From the NCBI GenBank assembly GCA_026986905.1, contig JALSNQ010000017.1, positions 1 through 32,123 of the forward strand: a stretch of DNA of 32,123 bases. Reading direction: 5' to 3'. This stretch comes from Thermofilaceae archaeon (GTDB lineage: Archaea > Thermoproteota > Thermoprotei > Thermofilales > Thermofilaceae). A model generated the notes under the pieces. It was not told where the DNA came from. It searched no databases and saw only the letters and a list, made by a program, of their open reading frames with translations. Position numbers and translations under genes: made by a program. Positions within the stretch are counted from its first letter, which is position 1. Each line of letters begins with the position of its first letter. This document shows, one piece after another, positions 14,277 through 21,473 of this stretch.

Positions 14277-15317
14277 TTAAAACGATTTTATCCTCACAAG
14301 GTTTTTTTCGTAAGGCGGATATGCTACACCATTTTCCGTTATAATACCGGTGACAAGCTGTGGCGGCGTTATATCGAAGGCGTAATACAGTGCCGACACG
14401 CCCTCCGGCGCTATCCTCTTTCCTCTACAGTACAGTACCTCCTCCGGGTTTCTCTTCTCTATTTCAAAGTCTTCGGGGCCGGCCGCCTCGAGGTCTATGC
14501 TACTTGTCGGCGCTGCAACATAGAAGGGTATATTGTGGACCCTCGCAACGAGTGAGAGGGGATAGGTGCCTATCTTATTTGCAACATATCCTAGCCTTGT
14601 AACCCTGTCGGCGCCGACAATAGCAAGGTCTATGCGCTCCTTTTCTGCAAGGATACCGATGCTATTATCAGTGACCACATACACCTCGACGCCAGCTCTA
14701 CTAAGCTCCCACGCGGTAAGCCTTGCCCCTTGAAGATATGGACGCGTCTCCAATGCAAATACCCGTACCCTTTTCCCCTTCTCCAAGGCGGTGTATATGG
14801 GGGCGGTAGCAGTACCCCAGTAGCTCGTAGCCAAGCTCCCCGCGTTACATACTGTAATCAGCGTGTCTCCATCCTCTATCAGCTTCTCCCCATACTCGCC
14901 TATCTTCCTGTTAGCCTCCTCGTCCTCCCTCTGAACCGCAAGGGCTTCATCGATCACCGCCCTCCTAGCCTCGTCTAGGCCTCCGGCCTTCTCCGCGGCC
15001 GACAGCACCCTCCTAATAGCCCAGAAAAGGTTCACCGCAGTCGGCCTCGTAGAAGCTAATACCTCCCCAGCCCTTTTTAAACCCTCCAAGAACCCCTCAA
15101 AACTTGGTGAAGAATCGTGGTACGCGTAGAGGGCTAGTGCAAAGGCTGCGGCCACGCCTATAGCCGGCGCGCCCCGTATCTCCATGTCTTTAATCGCCTT
15201 CGCGATTCTCCTCCAATCTTCGGTCTCAATGTATTCAAGTCTCTCTGGTAGAAGGAGTTGATTTATGAGGCGGACTTTGCCGTCGACCCACTCAATTGTC
15301 CTGGGAAGGTTTATCAT
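14277..15317 (-). CDS. mtnA: S-methyl-5-thioribose-1-phosphate isomerase / eIF2B-like family (MtnA)
   Basis: A 346-residue aldose-ketose isomerase converting methylthioribose-1-phosphate to methylthioribulose-1-phosphate in methionine salvage. Motifs in order: MEIRGAPAIGVAAAFA (45-60), TRPTAVNLFWA (90-100), TVCNAGSLATSYWGTA with catalytic Cys157, FALETRPYLQGARLTAWEL (187-205), and GADRVTRLGYVANKIGTY with catalytic Asp237. The usual wording of the last motif is GADRIxxNGDVANKIGTY, so LGY is a small departure. The related archaeal ribose-1,5-bisphosphate isomerase is an alternative, but the length and motifs favour MtnA. ATG start with a GAGGGGAG site close by. It follows the DUF99 gene by about 40 bases, likely one unit. 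Confidence 0.88.
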   Translation of the reverse strand: MINLPRTIEWVDGKVRLINQLLLPERLEYIETEDWRRIAKAIKDMEIRGAPAIGVAAAFALALYAYHDSSPSFEGFLEGLKRAGEVLASTRPTAVNLFWAIRRVLSAAEKAGGLDEARRAVIDEALAVQREDEEANRKIGEYGEKLIEDGDTLITVCNAGSLATSYWGTATAPIYTALEKGKRVRVFALETRPYLQGARLTAWELSRAGVEVYVVTDNSIGILAEKERIDLAIVGADRVTRLGYVANKIGTYPLSLVARVHNIPFYVAAPTSSIDLEAAGPEDFEIEKRNPEEVLYCRGKRIAPEGVSALYYAFDITPPQLVTGIITENGVAYPPYEKNLVRIKSF

Positions 15318-15360
15318 CTCCCCTCACTTCACCTAGATCACCGCAGCCCTCTACAAAAAA

Positions 15361-15966
15361 CTATGTCGATGCCCCGAGAAAACCTGGCTCCTCCTCAACA
15401 AGGAAGGAATGTACACTACGGGCTATCATACGGGCTACACGTATAGGCTCCGGCACACCGCCGGTGACCGCGAACGCCTCCAGCACGCTCCTGGCCTCTT
15501 CCTCGCCAATACCCGCTACACGGACGTAGAGGTATCTGCGCGCTTTTCGGATAAAGATGCGGCGTCTCTTTCCAAGCCTTTTGTAGGCCCTGAGCCTCTC
15601 CTCGTCGCCCGGGAAGTACTCCCGGATGTACTGCTCCAAGCCTTCTGACTCTTCATATGTTACACATACCACAGGTATACCTGTCTCGGAAAACACTAGG
15701 TTGGGGTCAACTATGTTGAACCACGAGATAACGCAGCCATTCAATAATACAACGTTTATGTCCTTCCTACCGCTTTTGAGTATCATCCCGACGATTCTCT
15801 CAGTAGCGTCAAGTCCGCCCACCCTCACCCTAGCCACATACACTCCATCTACTAGGAGATCACGCCTAACCACTACACCCGCGACAACCGACCACGCGTG
15901 GCGCTTCTTAAAACACTCCGCTACGCCTAAGGCTCTAAAGCCCCTCTTATACGGTTTTACCGGCAT
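15361..15966 (-). CDS. DUF99 (UPF0215) family protein, endonuclease V-like fold
   Basis: A 201-residue protein matching DUF99, a family with an RNase H/endonuclease V-like fold and no settled function. Visible: GFRALGVAECFKK, VVAGVVVRRDLLVDGVYVA, GGLDATERIVGMI (hallmark GLDATE), VVLLNGCVISWFNIVD (hallmark GFNxxD-like) and ETGIPVVCVTYEE. The usual LGIDDG aspartate pair at the start is replaced by GVAEC, so any catalytic metal site may be altered. The frame is open to an ATG at 16023, but that would leave only eight bases to the divergent gene; the ATG at 15966 matches the family start and leaves room for promoters. Confidence 0.8.
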   Translation of the reverse strand: MPVKPYKRGFRALGVAECFKKRHAWSVVAGVVVRRDLLVDGVYVARVRVGGLDATERIVGMILKSGRKDINVVLLNGCVISWFNIVDPNLVFSETGIPVVCVTYEESEGLEQYIREYFPGDEERLRAYKRLGKRRRIFIRKARRYLYVRVAGIGEEEARSVLEAFAVTGGVPEPIRVARMIARSVHSFLVEEEPGFLGAST

Positions 15967-15998
15967 TATAGCATCCAGGATAAAGCTGGTGGGTGAAA

Positions 15999-16009
15999 GA
16001 TAATATCTG
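15999..16009. promoter_or_regulatory. Near-palindromic TATA region shared by two divergent genes
   Basis: AGATAATATCT reads nearly the same on both strands. It is centred about 28 bases before the plus-strand ATG at 16032 (predicting a leaderless mRNA) and about 38 bases before the minus-strand DUF99 ATG at 15966. Confidence 0.45.
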
Positions 16010-16031
16010 TTAATCGGAGACATTTTTACTG

Positions 16032-16619
16032 ATGAAGATTACCCCCTTGACCACAATATTGCTGGTCGCCCTGTTAGTAGCGGCAACAGCGATAACAGCA
16101 ATCTACTATTATACCCAGACAGCTGCCAACAAGGCCGCAAAACCCCCCAATAATTCATCCCTAGAGAAAAACGTTGGAAAAATTAACTGCACCCTCAAAG
16201 TAATGGCTGTAAACAAAACCGCGGTCTACGAGGTAAACGGCTGCACAATAAAGCTCTACAGTAACGACACATTCACAGTCCTCTGGGTAGCTCTACCCTA
16301 TAAAATAGAGGACGGCAGCATAGTACTAAGCATACACACGGAGAACCCTGTAAGCGCAATATTCGAATACGCACCCACGGGAGAAAAAGTCAACGGAACA
16401 CGGATAGCCGTGCCGCTAAGCGGTGACTCCGAGGTCACACTCTCAATATCTAGCGGCGCCATAAGCGAGGTATACATGAATGATAAACCAGTCGGCCGCG
16501 CGATAAGCCCGTATATTCTAAAAGGCTTTGAGAACTCCAGCCTCCTCAAAATAACCATGTGGGGGCCGTGGAACGTAAACGCGACGATAACACTAGTAGG
16601 CTTGTCCACTGCACCCTAG
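16032..16619 (+). CDS. Membrane-anchored extracytoplasmic protein with many glycosylation sequons, unknown
   Basis: A 195-residue protein with an uncleaved-looking signal anchor at residues 7-28 (TTILLVALLVAATAITAIYY). It is followed by a Thr/Asn/Pro-rich linker and a beta-rich outer domain. Eight N-x-S/T sequons are present (N40, N41, N52, N61, N78, N121, N168, N183), dense for its size and typical of thermoacidophile or crenarchaeal surface proteins. Two cysteines (C53, C71) could form a disulfide. No catalytic motif is visible. Leaderless start at ATG 16032. Its TAG stop shares bases with the TAG stop of the convergent GTPase gene (CTAG at 16616-16619). A role as outer partner of the GTPase module is only a neighbourhood guess. 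Confidence 0.72.
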   Translation: MKITPLTTILLVALLVAATAITAIYYYTQTAANKAAKPPNNSSLEKNVGKINCTLKVMAVNKTAVYEVNGCTIKLYSNDTFTVLWVALPYKIEDGSIVLSIHTENPVSAIFEYAPTGEKVNGTRIAVPLSGDSEVTLSISSGAISEVYMNDKPVGRAISPYILKGFENSSLLKITMWGPWNVNATITLVGLSTAP

Positions 16620-17185
16620 TCACTCGCTTTTAAAGCCTGTTTTTCAAGCTCGGCCTCCTGGCTACGCTTTATAATCTTCACGGCGTATTTCAGGACGCTA
16701 GCCGCGGAGTCCTTCCTCAACGCGATTAGGGGAACAACGTAGTGGGGCGGGACGTTGAAGAGCCGCGCAACAGTCTGCGGTGGAACTGCATGCTCAATAT
16801 CCTGCTTGTTGGCAGCTATAATGTGCGGGTAATCACCTATACTTTTCATGTAACTGTAAAGAGCCCTAGCCCTTAGAACCTCCTGAACAGAGCTCGTATC
16901 AACCATGTAAATATAGCCGTGTATGCCGTAAGCTAGGATCTTCCACATAAACTGGAACCTCGTTTGCCCAGGCGTGCCGAAGAGATACACCGGTACCCCG
17001 TCGACACTCGTCTTACCGTAGTCAAAGGCCACCGTAGTGGTTTTCTTTATCTTTGCCTCACCCGGCGTCGAGACGCGGGCCTCCGTAGTCAGTATTTTCC
17101 CGCACAGAGTCTTCACAAATGTGGTTTTACCGCTCGCATAGGGGCCGCTAACCAAGATCTTTAGATACTTCTTTCGGGTTAACAT
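16616..17185 (-). CDS. Ras-like small GTPase, MglA/Arf-related, with atypical G3 motif
   Basis: A 189-residue single-domain P-loop GTPase. G1 is GPYASGKT (14-21), a G2 threonine lies in the KKTTTVAFDYG region (48-57), G3 is LFGTPGQTRF (68-77), G4 is ANKQD (125-129), and G5 is probably PLIALRKD (152-159). The G3 aspartate of DxxGQ is replaced by Gly70 (GTPGQ), as in bacterial MglA where this position is also not Asp. The glutamine after it is retained. No lipid-anchor or membrane segment. Its 5' end overlaps the roadblock gene by 38 bases, so the two are probably co-translated and their products likely interact, as MglA/MglB do. ATG start at 17185. Confidence 0.88.
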   Translation of the reverse strand: MLTRKKYLKILVSGPYASGKTTFVKTLCGKILTTEARVSTPGEAKIKKTTTVAFDYGKTSVDGVPVYLFGTPGQTRFQFMWKILAYGIHGYIYMVDTSSVQEVLRARALYSYMKSIGDYPHIIAANKQDIEHAVPPQTVARLFNVPPHYVVPLIALRKDSAASVLKYAVKIIKRSQEAELEKQALKASD

Positions 17186-17555
17186 GCCCTACACCGGAGA
17201 TCTTCTTGATTAAATGTTCATACTTTCTGAGTATTAAATGTATTAGTCCGAGATTTGGCCTAGGAGTTGTATGAACAGCTATAAAAGACCCGTTGAGAAC
17301 GGATATCACTACATGCTCCCCATTCTCAAACTCTACGTCTATACGCTTGAGCTTACTACCTATAACGTCGCTAAGCGAGTCGAGCGAGCCTAAAGCGGCG
17401 GCCGAGGCCACTGTCATAAATTCTGCCTCGGCGGGGGAGGGGGCCTGGAAGGCCACTGGTATTCCGTCACGCCACGCGAAGGTTATGATGTTTATCATAC
17501 CCATGGAGTCGTTTACTATCTTACTCAGTATTTCCTCAACGTTTTTCTCCGCCAT
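17148..17555 (-). CDS. Roadblock/LC7 domain protein, probable GTPase partner
   Basis: A 135-residue protein with the roadblock/LC7 fold pattern: helix VEEILSKIVNDSM, strand NIITFAWRDGIPVAF, a long helix PAEAEFMTVASAAALGSLDSL, then strands KRIDVEFENGEHVVISVLNG and SFIAVHTTPRPNLGLIHLILRK, and a C-terminal helix. Such proteins dimerise and bind Ras-like GTPases as activators or scaffolds (MglB, Ragulator, TRAPP-like). It overlaps the GTPase gene by 38 bases. The C-terminal 20 residues (after HLIKKI) extend beyond the domain. ATG start preceded by GGGGGTGA. Confidence 0.82.
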   Translation of the reverse strand: MAEKNVEEILSKIVNDSMGMINIITFAWRDGIPVAFQAPSPAEAEFMTVASAAALGSLDSLSDVIGSKLKRIDVEFENGEHVVISVLNGSFIAVHTTPRPNLGLIHLILRKYEHLIKKISGVGHVNPKEVSKDLG

Positions 17556-17601
17556 AAATCACCCCCATGTTCCCCCCGAAAAGGTTCTTCATATAGGTAT
17601 T

Positions 17602-17644
17602 TGTGGAATCCGTGGAGAAAAAAACATTTCCACATGGTAGAGCT
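17602..17644 (-). terminator. Inverted repeat with T7 tract between coiled-coil and roadblock genes
   Basis: TGTGGAA (17602-17608) and TTCCACA (17638-17644) are perfect complements. On the minus strand a run of seven T lies between the arms. It could be a terminator or attenuator after the coiled-coil gene, or a leader element of the roadblock-GTPase pair. A TATA-like TTATATTAT at about 17650-17658 would start transcription just inside it. Confidence 0.4.
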
Positions 17645-17660
17645 CTCAAGATAATATAAT

Positions 17661-18476
17661 TTACAGGGAATATTTCCTATTATAGTACGCTGTGAGAGCC
17701 TCTTCAACAGATTTTATGACGTCCTCTGAGACATCGCTCGGGAACGCTATAATCCCATACACGTCGAGATCCTCGCTCTTGCCTACGTGGAAAACCGCTA
17801 TCCGCGCATCGCTTCTCAAAATGTTTATCTCCCTAGAATTAGTAAACTTCTCACTGATCTTCGCCACTTCCAGTAGTTTAGGCAAATCATCACTTATGCT
17901 ACCATACTTCTCCACGATATATCCCTGAGAGGTCATGAGCGCGGCATACCGTATATTAGGCACGTAGAGCTTCAAGTCCTCCAAGCTCTTTAACTCCCTT
18001 ATCTGCGGCGCCTCTTTCCTCTTAGGCGGCTGAAAGAGCGGCTGCTGCACAGGTACGGCTTTACCCGTCCTAATGACATAGTTTACCCGGGTCTCCAGGG
18101 TTTTAACCCTCTTCTCCAGATCAGAGATGGAGGCTACGATTTTTGAAGCCTGTGCAGAGAGGCCCCCGTACCTTGTTTCAAGAGCTGAAAGCTTTTTCTC
18201 GAGATCTCCGAGTCTTTCTTCAACAGCCGAGAGGCCCGCGTTGCTCTTTCCCTCCTCCTCGATGCGGGTTTGCAGCTGTTTAACGGCGTCCTCTAGTTCC
18301 TTCAACTTAGGCCCTACTGTAAGAAGCACTGCTTCCTCCCTCTTCGGGCCGCCCGTCTGAAGCATCTGTCCCCTAGTAAGCAGGTATATTAGAGCCACGA
18401 AAAGGCCGACCGAGAACGCGAGAGCAATTATGCTCATTATGAAGAGTATTTGCACGGTTTCTAAACTCGCCGCCAT
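17661..18476 (-). CDS. Membrane-anchored coiled-coil protein with roadblock-like C-terminal domain
   Basis: A 271-residue protein in three parts. An N-terminal transmembrane helix (about 8-34, VQILFIMSIIALAFSVGLF then VALIYLL) comes first. A long coiled coil follows at about 50-140, with heptads such as LKELEDAVKQLQTRIEEE and LGDLEKKLSALETRYGGL. After a proline-rich linker (VPVQQPLFQPPKRKE) comes a C-terminal alpha/beta domain (about 160-271) with YAALMTSQGYIVEKYGSI and a YGIIAFPSDVSEDVIKSVEEAL helix, a layout like roadblock/LC7. The frame is open to a GTG at 18512; the ATG at 18476 is chosen because it puts the membrane helix near the terminus and a TATA-like run lies about 27 bases before it. 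It is upstream of the roadblock and GTPase genes, so it may tether them to the membrane. Confidence 0.7.
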   Translation of the reverse strand: MAASLETVQILFIMSIIALAFSVGLFVALIYLLTRGQMLQTGGPKREEAVLLTVGPKLKELEDAVKQLQTRIEEEGKSNAGLSAVEERLGDLEKKLSALETRYGGLSAQASKIVASISDLEKRVKTLETRVNYVIRTGKAVPVQQPLFQPPKRKEAPQIRELKSLEDLKLYVPNIRYAALMTSQGYIVEKYGSISDDLPKLLEVAKISEKFTNSREINILRSDARIAVFHVGKSEDLDVYGIIAFPSDVSEDVIKSVEEALTAYYNRKYSL

Positions 18477-18560
18477 CTCCGTTAAATGGAGAGGTTGAAT
18501 TATCAACACCACACACCCGATTATGTTTAACAGCTGTCACTGCTATTAATAGTAGGCCTT

Positions 18561-19796
18561 CTATTCCTCTTCGCTACTACTCGTGACCTCTTCAACAGCC
18601 CTTTTCAACTCGATGGCCACGTCCTCGGGCGAGTAACGCGCCACCCTCACAGAGTCCAGCATCTCGATTCCCCCTATTCTTTCAAAGGGTATTATGTCGA
18701 CGAAGACGTGGAAGAAACTATCGTATCCGAAGGGGTTACTGTATATCAACACGTTCCTATCCGGGACAACGCCCACCTCGTCCAGCGCCCTAGAGAGAGT
18801 AATGAGGGCGTCAGCGAGCCCCTCTATCTCAGCCATGTCGAAATCCGTTATCCTGTCTACATGGCGTTTAGGCGAAAGCCTGAGGTGAAAATTCCTCCTA
18901 GGCGAAGATGTCGCCCACGCTATCCAGGTATTGTTTTCATAAACTACTCTCCCATCATGCCTAGAAGTACATAGGTAACAGTAACCATGCGCCCTCTTGT
19001 CTTCAAAGGCTTGAAGCAGGTTTTCCATAAAGGCCCCGTGTCCGTCCTGGTTAAGGTCTATGTAAACCTGGCTGTGAAGCCTAGGCTGGCTCCCGCCAGC
19101 CATGTAGCCAATGTTAAAGAAGGCGTAGACGGGTATCAGCTTTATACCCCGGCTCATGGCGTCTTGCACCGAGAACTCAACGGCGTTTATCATGGACCTC
19201 AGCATGCACTTCAGCCTGTCAACCTTTGCCTCGCTAAGTGTCTCGTAGAACTCGTCGACAACAAAGGATACAAGGTTGATGCCGTACGCTATCTTGGTGT
19301 GGGGATCCTCTACCTTGGACTTTATTTTTTCGAGAACGTCTGGGTCTATGTGCCTAGCCATCGCCGGAAAACGGTTTATAATGGTAACTGCCTTGACGTC
19401 TTCTAATTCAAGCATGACAGGCGTCGTGGAGAAGGCTGAATCGGCCCTCTTATCGTCTATCGCGACAAAGATGGCGTAGTCCTTTCCCTCAACTATACTC
19501 TTAAAAACGTCTCTCCGCTTTTTCTCATGAGCCTTACGTATATCCTCCGGCCTGGCAGCCCTAATCGGGCTTACATAGGAGAAGTGCCCCCTCCTCTTAC
19601 CTATGGGTATAAGTCTTCCAGTAGAAGTGTCGTAAAGTTTTATCTCGGCCGAAGATAGAGGGTCCCAGCGCTTCCTAGGAACGTATTTGATTTTATCCTC
19701 AGAAAAATTATATTTAGTGATAATTCCCCAATGCATGAAGGGTATCTGTTCATACGGGAGAATCTTGGAAGCCTGCAACGCTCTACACCCCTTCAT
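18561..19796 (-). CDS. GalT-like HIT-superfamily nucleotidyltransferase homologue
   Basis: A 411-residue protein resembling galactose-1-phosphate uridylyltransferase relatives (HIT fold duplicated). The central motif NIGYMAGGSQPRLHSQVY (228-245) matches the GalT pattern N-G-x-x-x-G-G-S-x-x-H-x-H-x-Q. The second, catalytic histidine is kept as His241, while the first is Arg239. A C273-Y-L-C276 pair may bind metal, and DSFFHVFVDIIP near the C-terminus matches the second HIT half. Likely a nucleotidyl transfer or phosphorolysis of a sugar nucleotide or NDP compound; substrate unknown. The ATG at 19796 lies at or before the predicted transcription start. A TTG at 19778 with GGGGTG upstream, or the ATG at 19736 (MHWGII), may be the true start. 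Confidence 0.72.
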   Translation of the reverse strand: MKGCRALQASKILPYEQIPFMHWGIITKYNFSEDKIKYVPRKRWDPLSSAEIKLYDTSTGRLIPIGKRRGHFSYVSPIRAARPEDIRKAHEKKRRDVFKSIVEGKDYAIFVAIDDKRADSAFSTTPVMLELEDVKAVTIINRFPAMARHIDPDVLEKIKSKVEDPHTKIAYGINLVSFVVDEFYETLSEAKVDRLKCMLRSMINAVEFSVQDAMSRGIKLIPVYAFFNIGYMAGGSQPRLHSQVYIDLNQDGHGAFMENLLQAFEDKRAHGYCYLCTSRHDGRVVYENNTWIAWATSSPRRNFHLRLSPKRHVDRITDFDMAEIEGLADALITLSRALDEVGVVPDRNVLIYSNPFGYDSFFHVFVDIIPFERIGGIEMLDSVRVARYSPEDVAIELKRAVEEVTSSSEEE

Positions 19797-19808
19797 CGAA
19801 TAATGGCG

Positions 19809-19820
19809 AGGTATTTAACG
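19809..19820 (-). promoter_or_regulatory. TATA box for the GalT-like gene
   Basis: GGCGTTAAATAC on the minus strand. The predicted transcription start near 19790 lies inside the longest reading frame, favouring the TTG at 19778 as start. Confidence 0.45.
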
Positions 19821-19945
19821 CCTGCCTCCTCTCCCACGCCTCGCCGCACCCAATTCTTTAGACAAAATGATTCCACTCATCCCACGACTCTAGCCGTCAG
19901 CATAAACGGAAACGCCTCGAAAACCGGGAAAAAGCGAGGAAACCA

Positions 19946-21361
19946 CTAGGCCTTTAACCCTATTATTGGAAGCCTCTCCTGCACCTTCTCGAACTCGATG
20001 AAGAACCTAGGTCCTATATCTGGCTGCACGTACTCTAGGGGGGCTGCGTCCCTGCATTGAGACGCGATCATCCTCTCACACAGTAATGCCAACCCGTATC
20101 TACTCACGCCACTAAGCTTCTCCCTAGCCCTTGCCAGAATTTCCGGGGCTGGCGTAAATCCTCGAAGCCTGCATGCGCCCTCCACGACATCTACAGCCTC
20201 GTCGGGGTCTAGTGGCGGGACGTAGACTACGTAGCCCTTATACTGCTCATACCAGGCGTCGCCTATACTGTGGGCCAGTAATACGTTGGGATGCGTAAGC
20301 CGCGCATATTTAACAAAGAGCTCTTCATCTTCAAGTCGCGGGCCGTAAACTATCACCCTAGCCCCTCTCCCAATAATCCTCTCCGCCGCCTCGGCGACAG
20401 ACGACATATCGTAAAATAGGAGCTCAAGGATATCCTCGCCGACCTCGGGCACTCTATGCTTAACGTACCCCACGCGTCTCGGCGCCGGAGACCCGCCGCG
20501 AGTCCTCCCACCCCTCACTGCATCCGATAAAGGTGAACGCAGAGATGACCCTACGCGCCCAGTTAACGTCTTTCCCCCTCTACTACCCACAAAATATGCT
20601 GTGAGATTCACCGCGCCCAGAGACGCTAGTAGAAAAATCACATCCCAGAGGCCCGCATCCAACCCTCCCGGGACGATGAACTTTACAACCCCCAGCACAG
20701 CCGCCGAGGCGAGCGCGGCATAGCCCGCCCCGTACCTTCTCCACGCCATGTTGCCCGCCAACGCCGCCAAGGGGATAGCCACAGCCTCCGCCAACAGCAC
20801 AGGCATCCTGCGCAGGTCTAGGAGAAGATACATTAAAAGCTCTCCCGCCTTCCCAAAGGCCGTGAAGGCTGCCAGCTTCGACGCGTAGCCGCCCGGCAGG
20901 AAAATTATGCCCCCGAGAAGTGCTGGCTGTGGCAGGACTATGGCTGAAGCAACGTAGAGGAGCACGACGAACACGAGTCCAGAGATGACCGTTCCCACCT
21001 CGTCGCCGGACGACAGCTGGGCTATCACGACGCCGAGCACTAGGGGTGTCAGCGGTGGATAGAGCAGTATAACCGGCACTGATAGCAGTATAGCCGCCGC
21101 GTCCCTCCAAGAGGAAAACACTCGTGAAAGAACCAGGAACATGGGCGCAGCTATAGCGTAGGCGGCAAAAGGGGCAGTTATATAGAGCATAAATAGGGGT
21201 ACCAGCGCCGCCGCCGCCACCCCCACGGGAGGGTATACCGCGGCTAGAATAGCTGGGATGAACGCTAGGGGGCTCTGGTTGATAGAAAATATGGAGAGAT
21301 AGGCCACGGGAACCAGGAATGCGGCAGCGGATGCGAGTAGCCTCTCAGCACGCCCCTCCAT
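19946..21361 (-). CDS. Polytopic membrane protein with cytosolic C-terminal domain, unknown
   Basis: A 471-residue protein. Roughly residues 8-270 are strongly hydrophobic, with about eight to ten membrane helices (for example LLASAAAFLVPVAYLSIF and AAILLSVPVILLYPPLTPL). An Arg/Gly/Ser-rich linker follows (about 272-310). The soluble C-terminal domain of about 160 residues has a beta strand ARVIVYGPRLEDEELF, then VLLAHSIGDAW, YVVYVPPLDPDEAVDVVE and SGVSRYGLALLCERMIAS. That latter order resembles the post-Walker-B part and lid of AAA+ ATPases, but no Walker A is present, so I do not assign it. The frame opens at a TTG (21382); the ATG at 21361 is preferred. It is divergent from the PepQ-like gene. 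Confidence 0.65.
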   Translation of the reverse strand: MEGRAERLLASAAAFLVPVAYLSIFSINQSPLAFIPAILAAVYPPVGVAAAALVPLFMLYITAPFAAYAIAAPMFLVLSRVFSSWRDAAAILLSVPVILLYPPLTPLVLGVVIAQLSSGDEVGTVISGLVFVVLLYVASAIVLPQPALLGGIIFLPGGYASKLAAFTAFGKAGELLMYLLLDLRRMPVLLAEAVAIPLAALAGNMAWRRYGAGYAALASAAVLGVVKFIVPGGLDAGLWDVIFLLASLGAVNLTAYFVGSRGGKTLTGRVGSSLRSPLSDAVRGGRTRGGSPAPRRVGYVKHRVPEVGEDILELLFYDMSSVAEAAERIIGRGARVIVYGPRLEDEELFVKYARLTHPNVLLAHSIGDAWYEQYKGYVVYVPPLDPDEAVDVVEGACRLRGFTPAPEILARAREKLSGVSRYGLALLCERMIASQCRDAAPLEYVQPDIGPRFFIEFEKVQERLPIIGLKA

Positions 21362-21440
21362 GAATGCGGTACACCATGCCAAAGCTCAACCAGGGTGATA
21401 GAAAAAGGCTGCCCCACGGGCCATTCCACGCTTAAGGAAA

Positions 21441-21447
21441 AATATAG
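21441..21447 (+). promoter_or_regulatory. TATA box for the dipeptidase gene
   Basis: AATATAG in an AAAAATATAGC run, about 30 bases before the ATG at 21474. It predicts a leader of only about five bases. Confidence 0.55.
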
Positions 21448-21473
21448 CTTACACCCACGCCATACATTATGTC

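Noticed and set aside
20540-20600. Possible Walker A (GSRGGKTL) in the linker of the membrane protein
   Set aside because: The spacing does not fit GxxxxGK[ST] and it lies in a low-complexity linker.
20583-21110. 175-residue alternative frame inside the polytopic membrane protein
   Set aside because: Low-complexity Arg/Gly/Ser translation typical of an off-frame reading; the membrane-protein frame has coherent hydrophobic helices.
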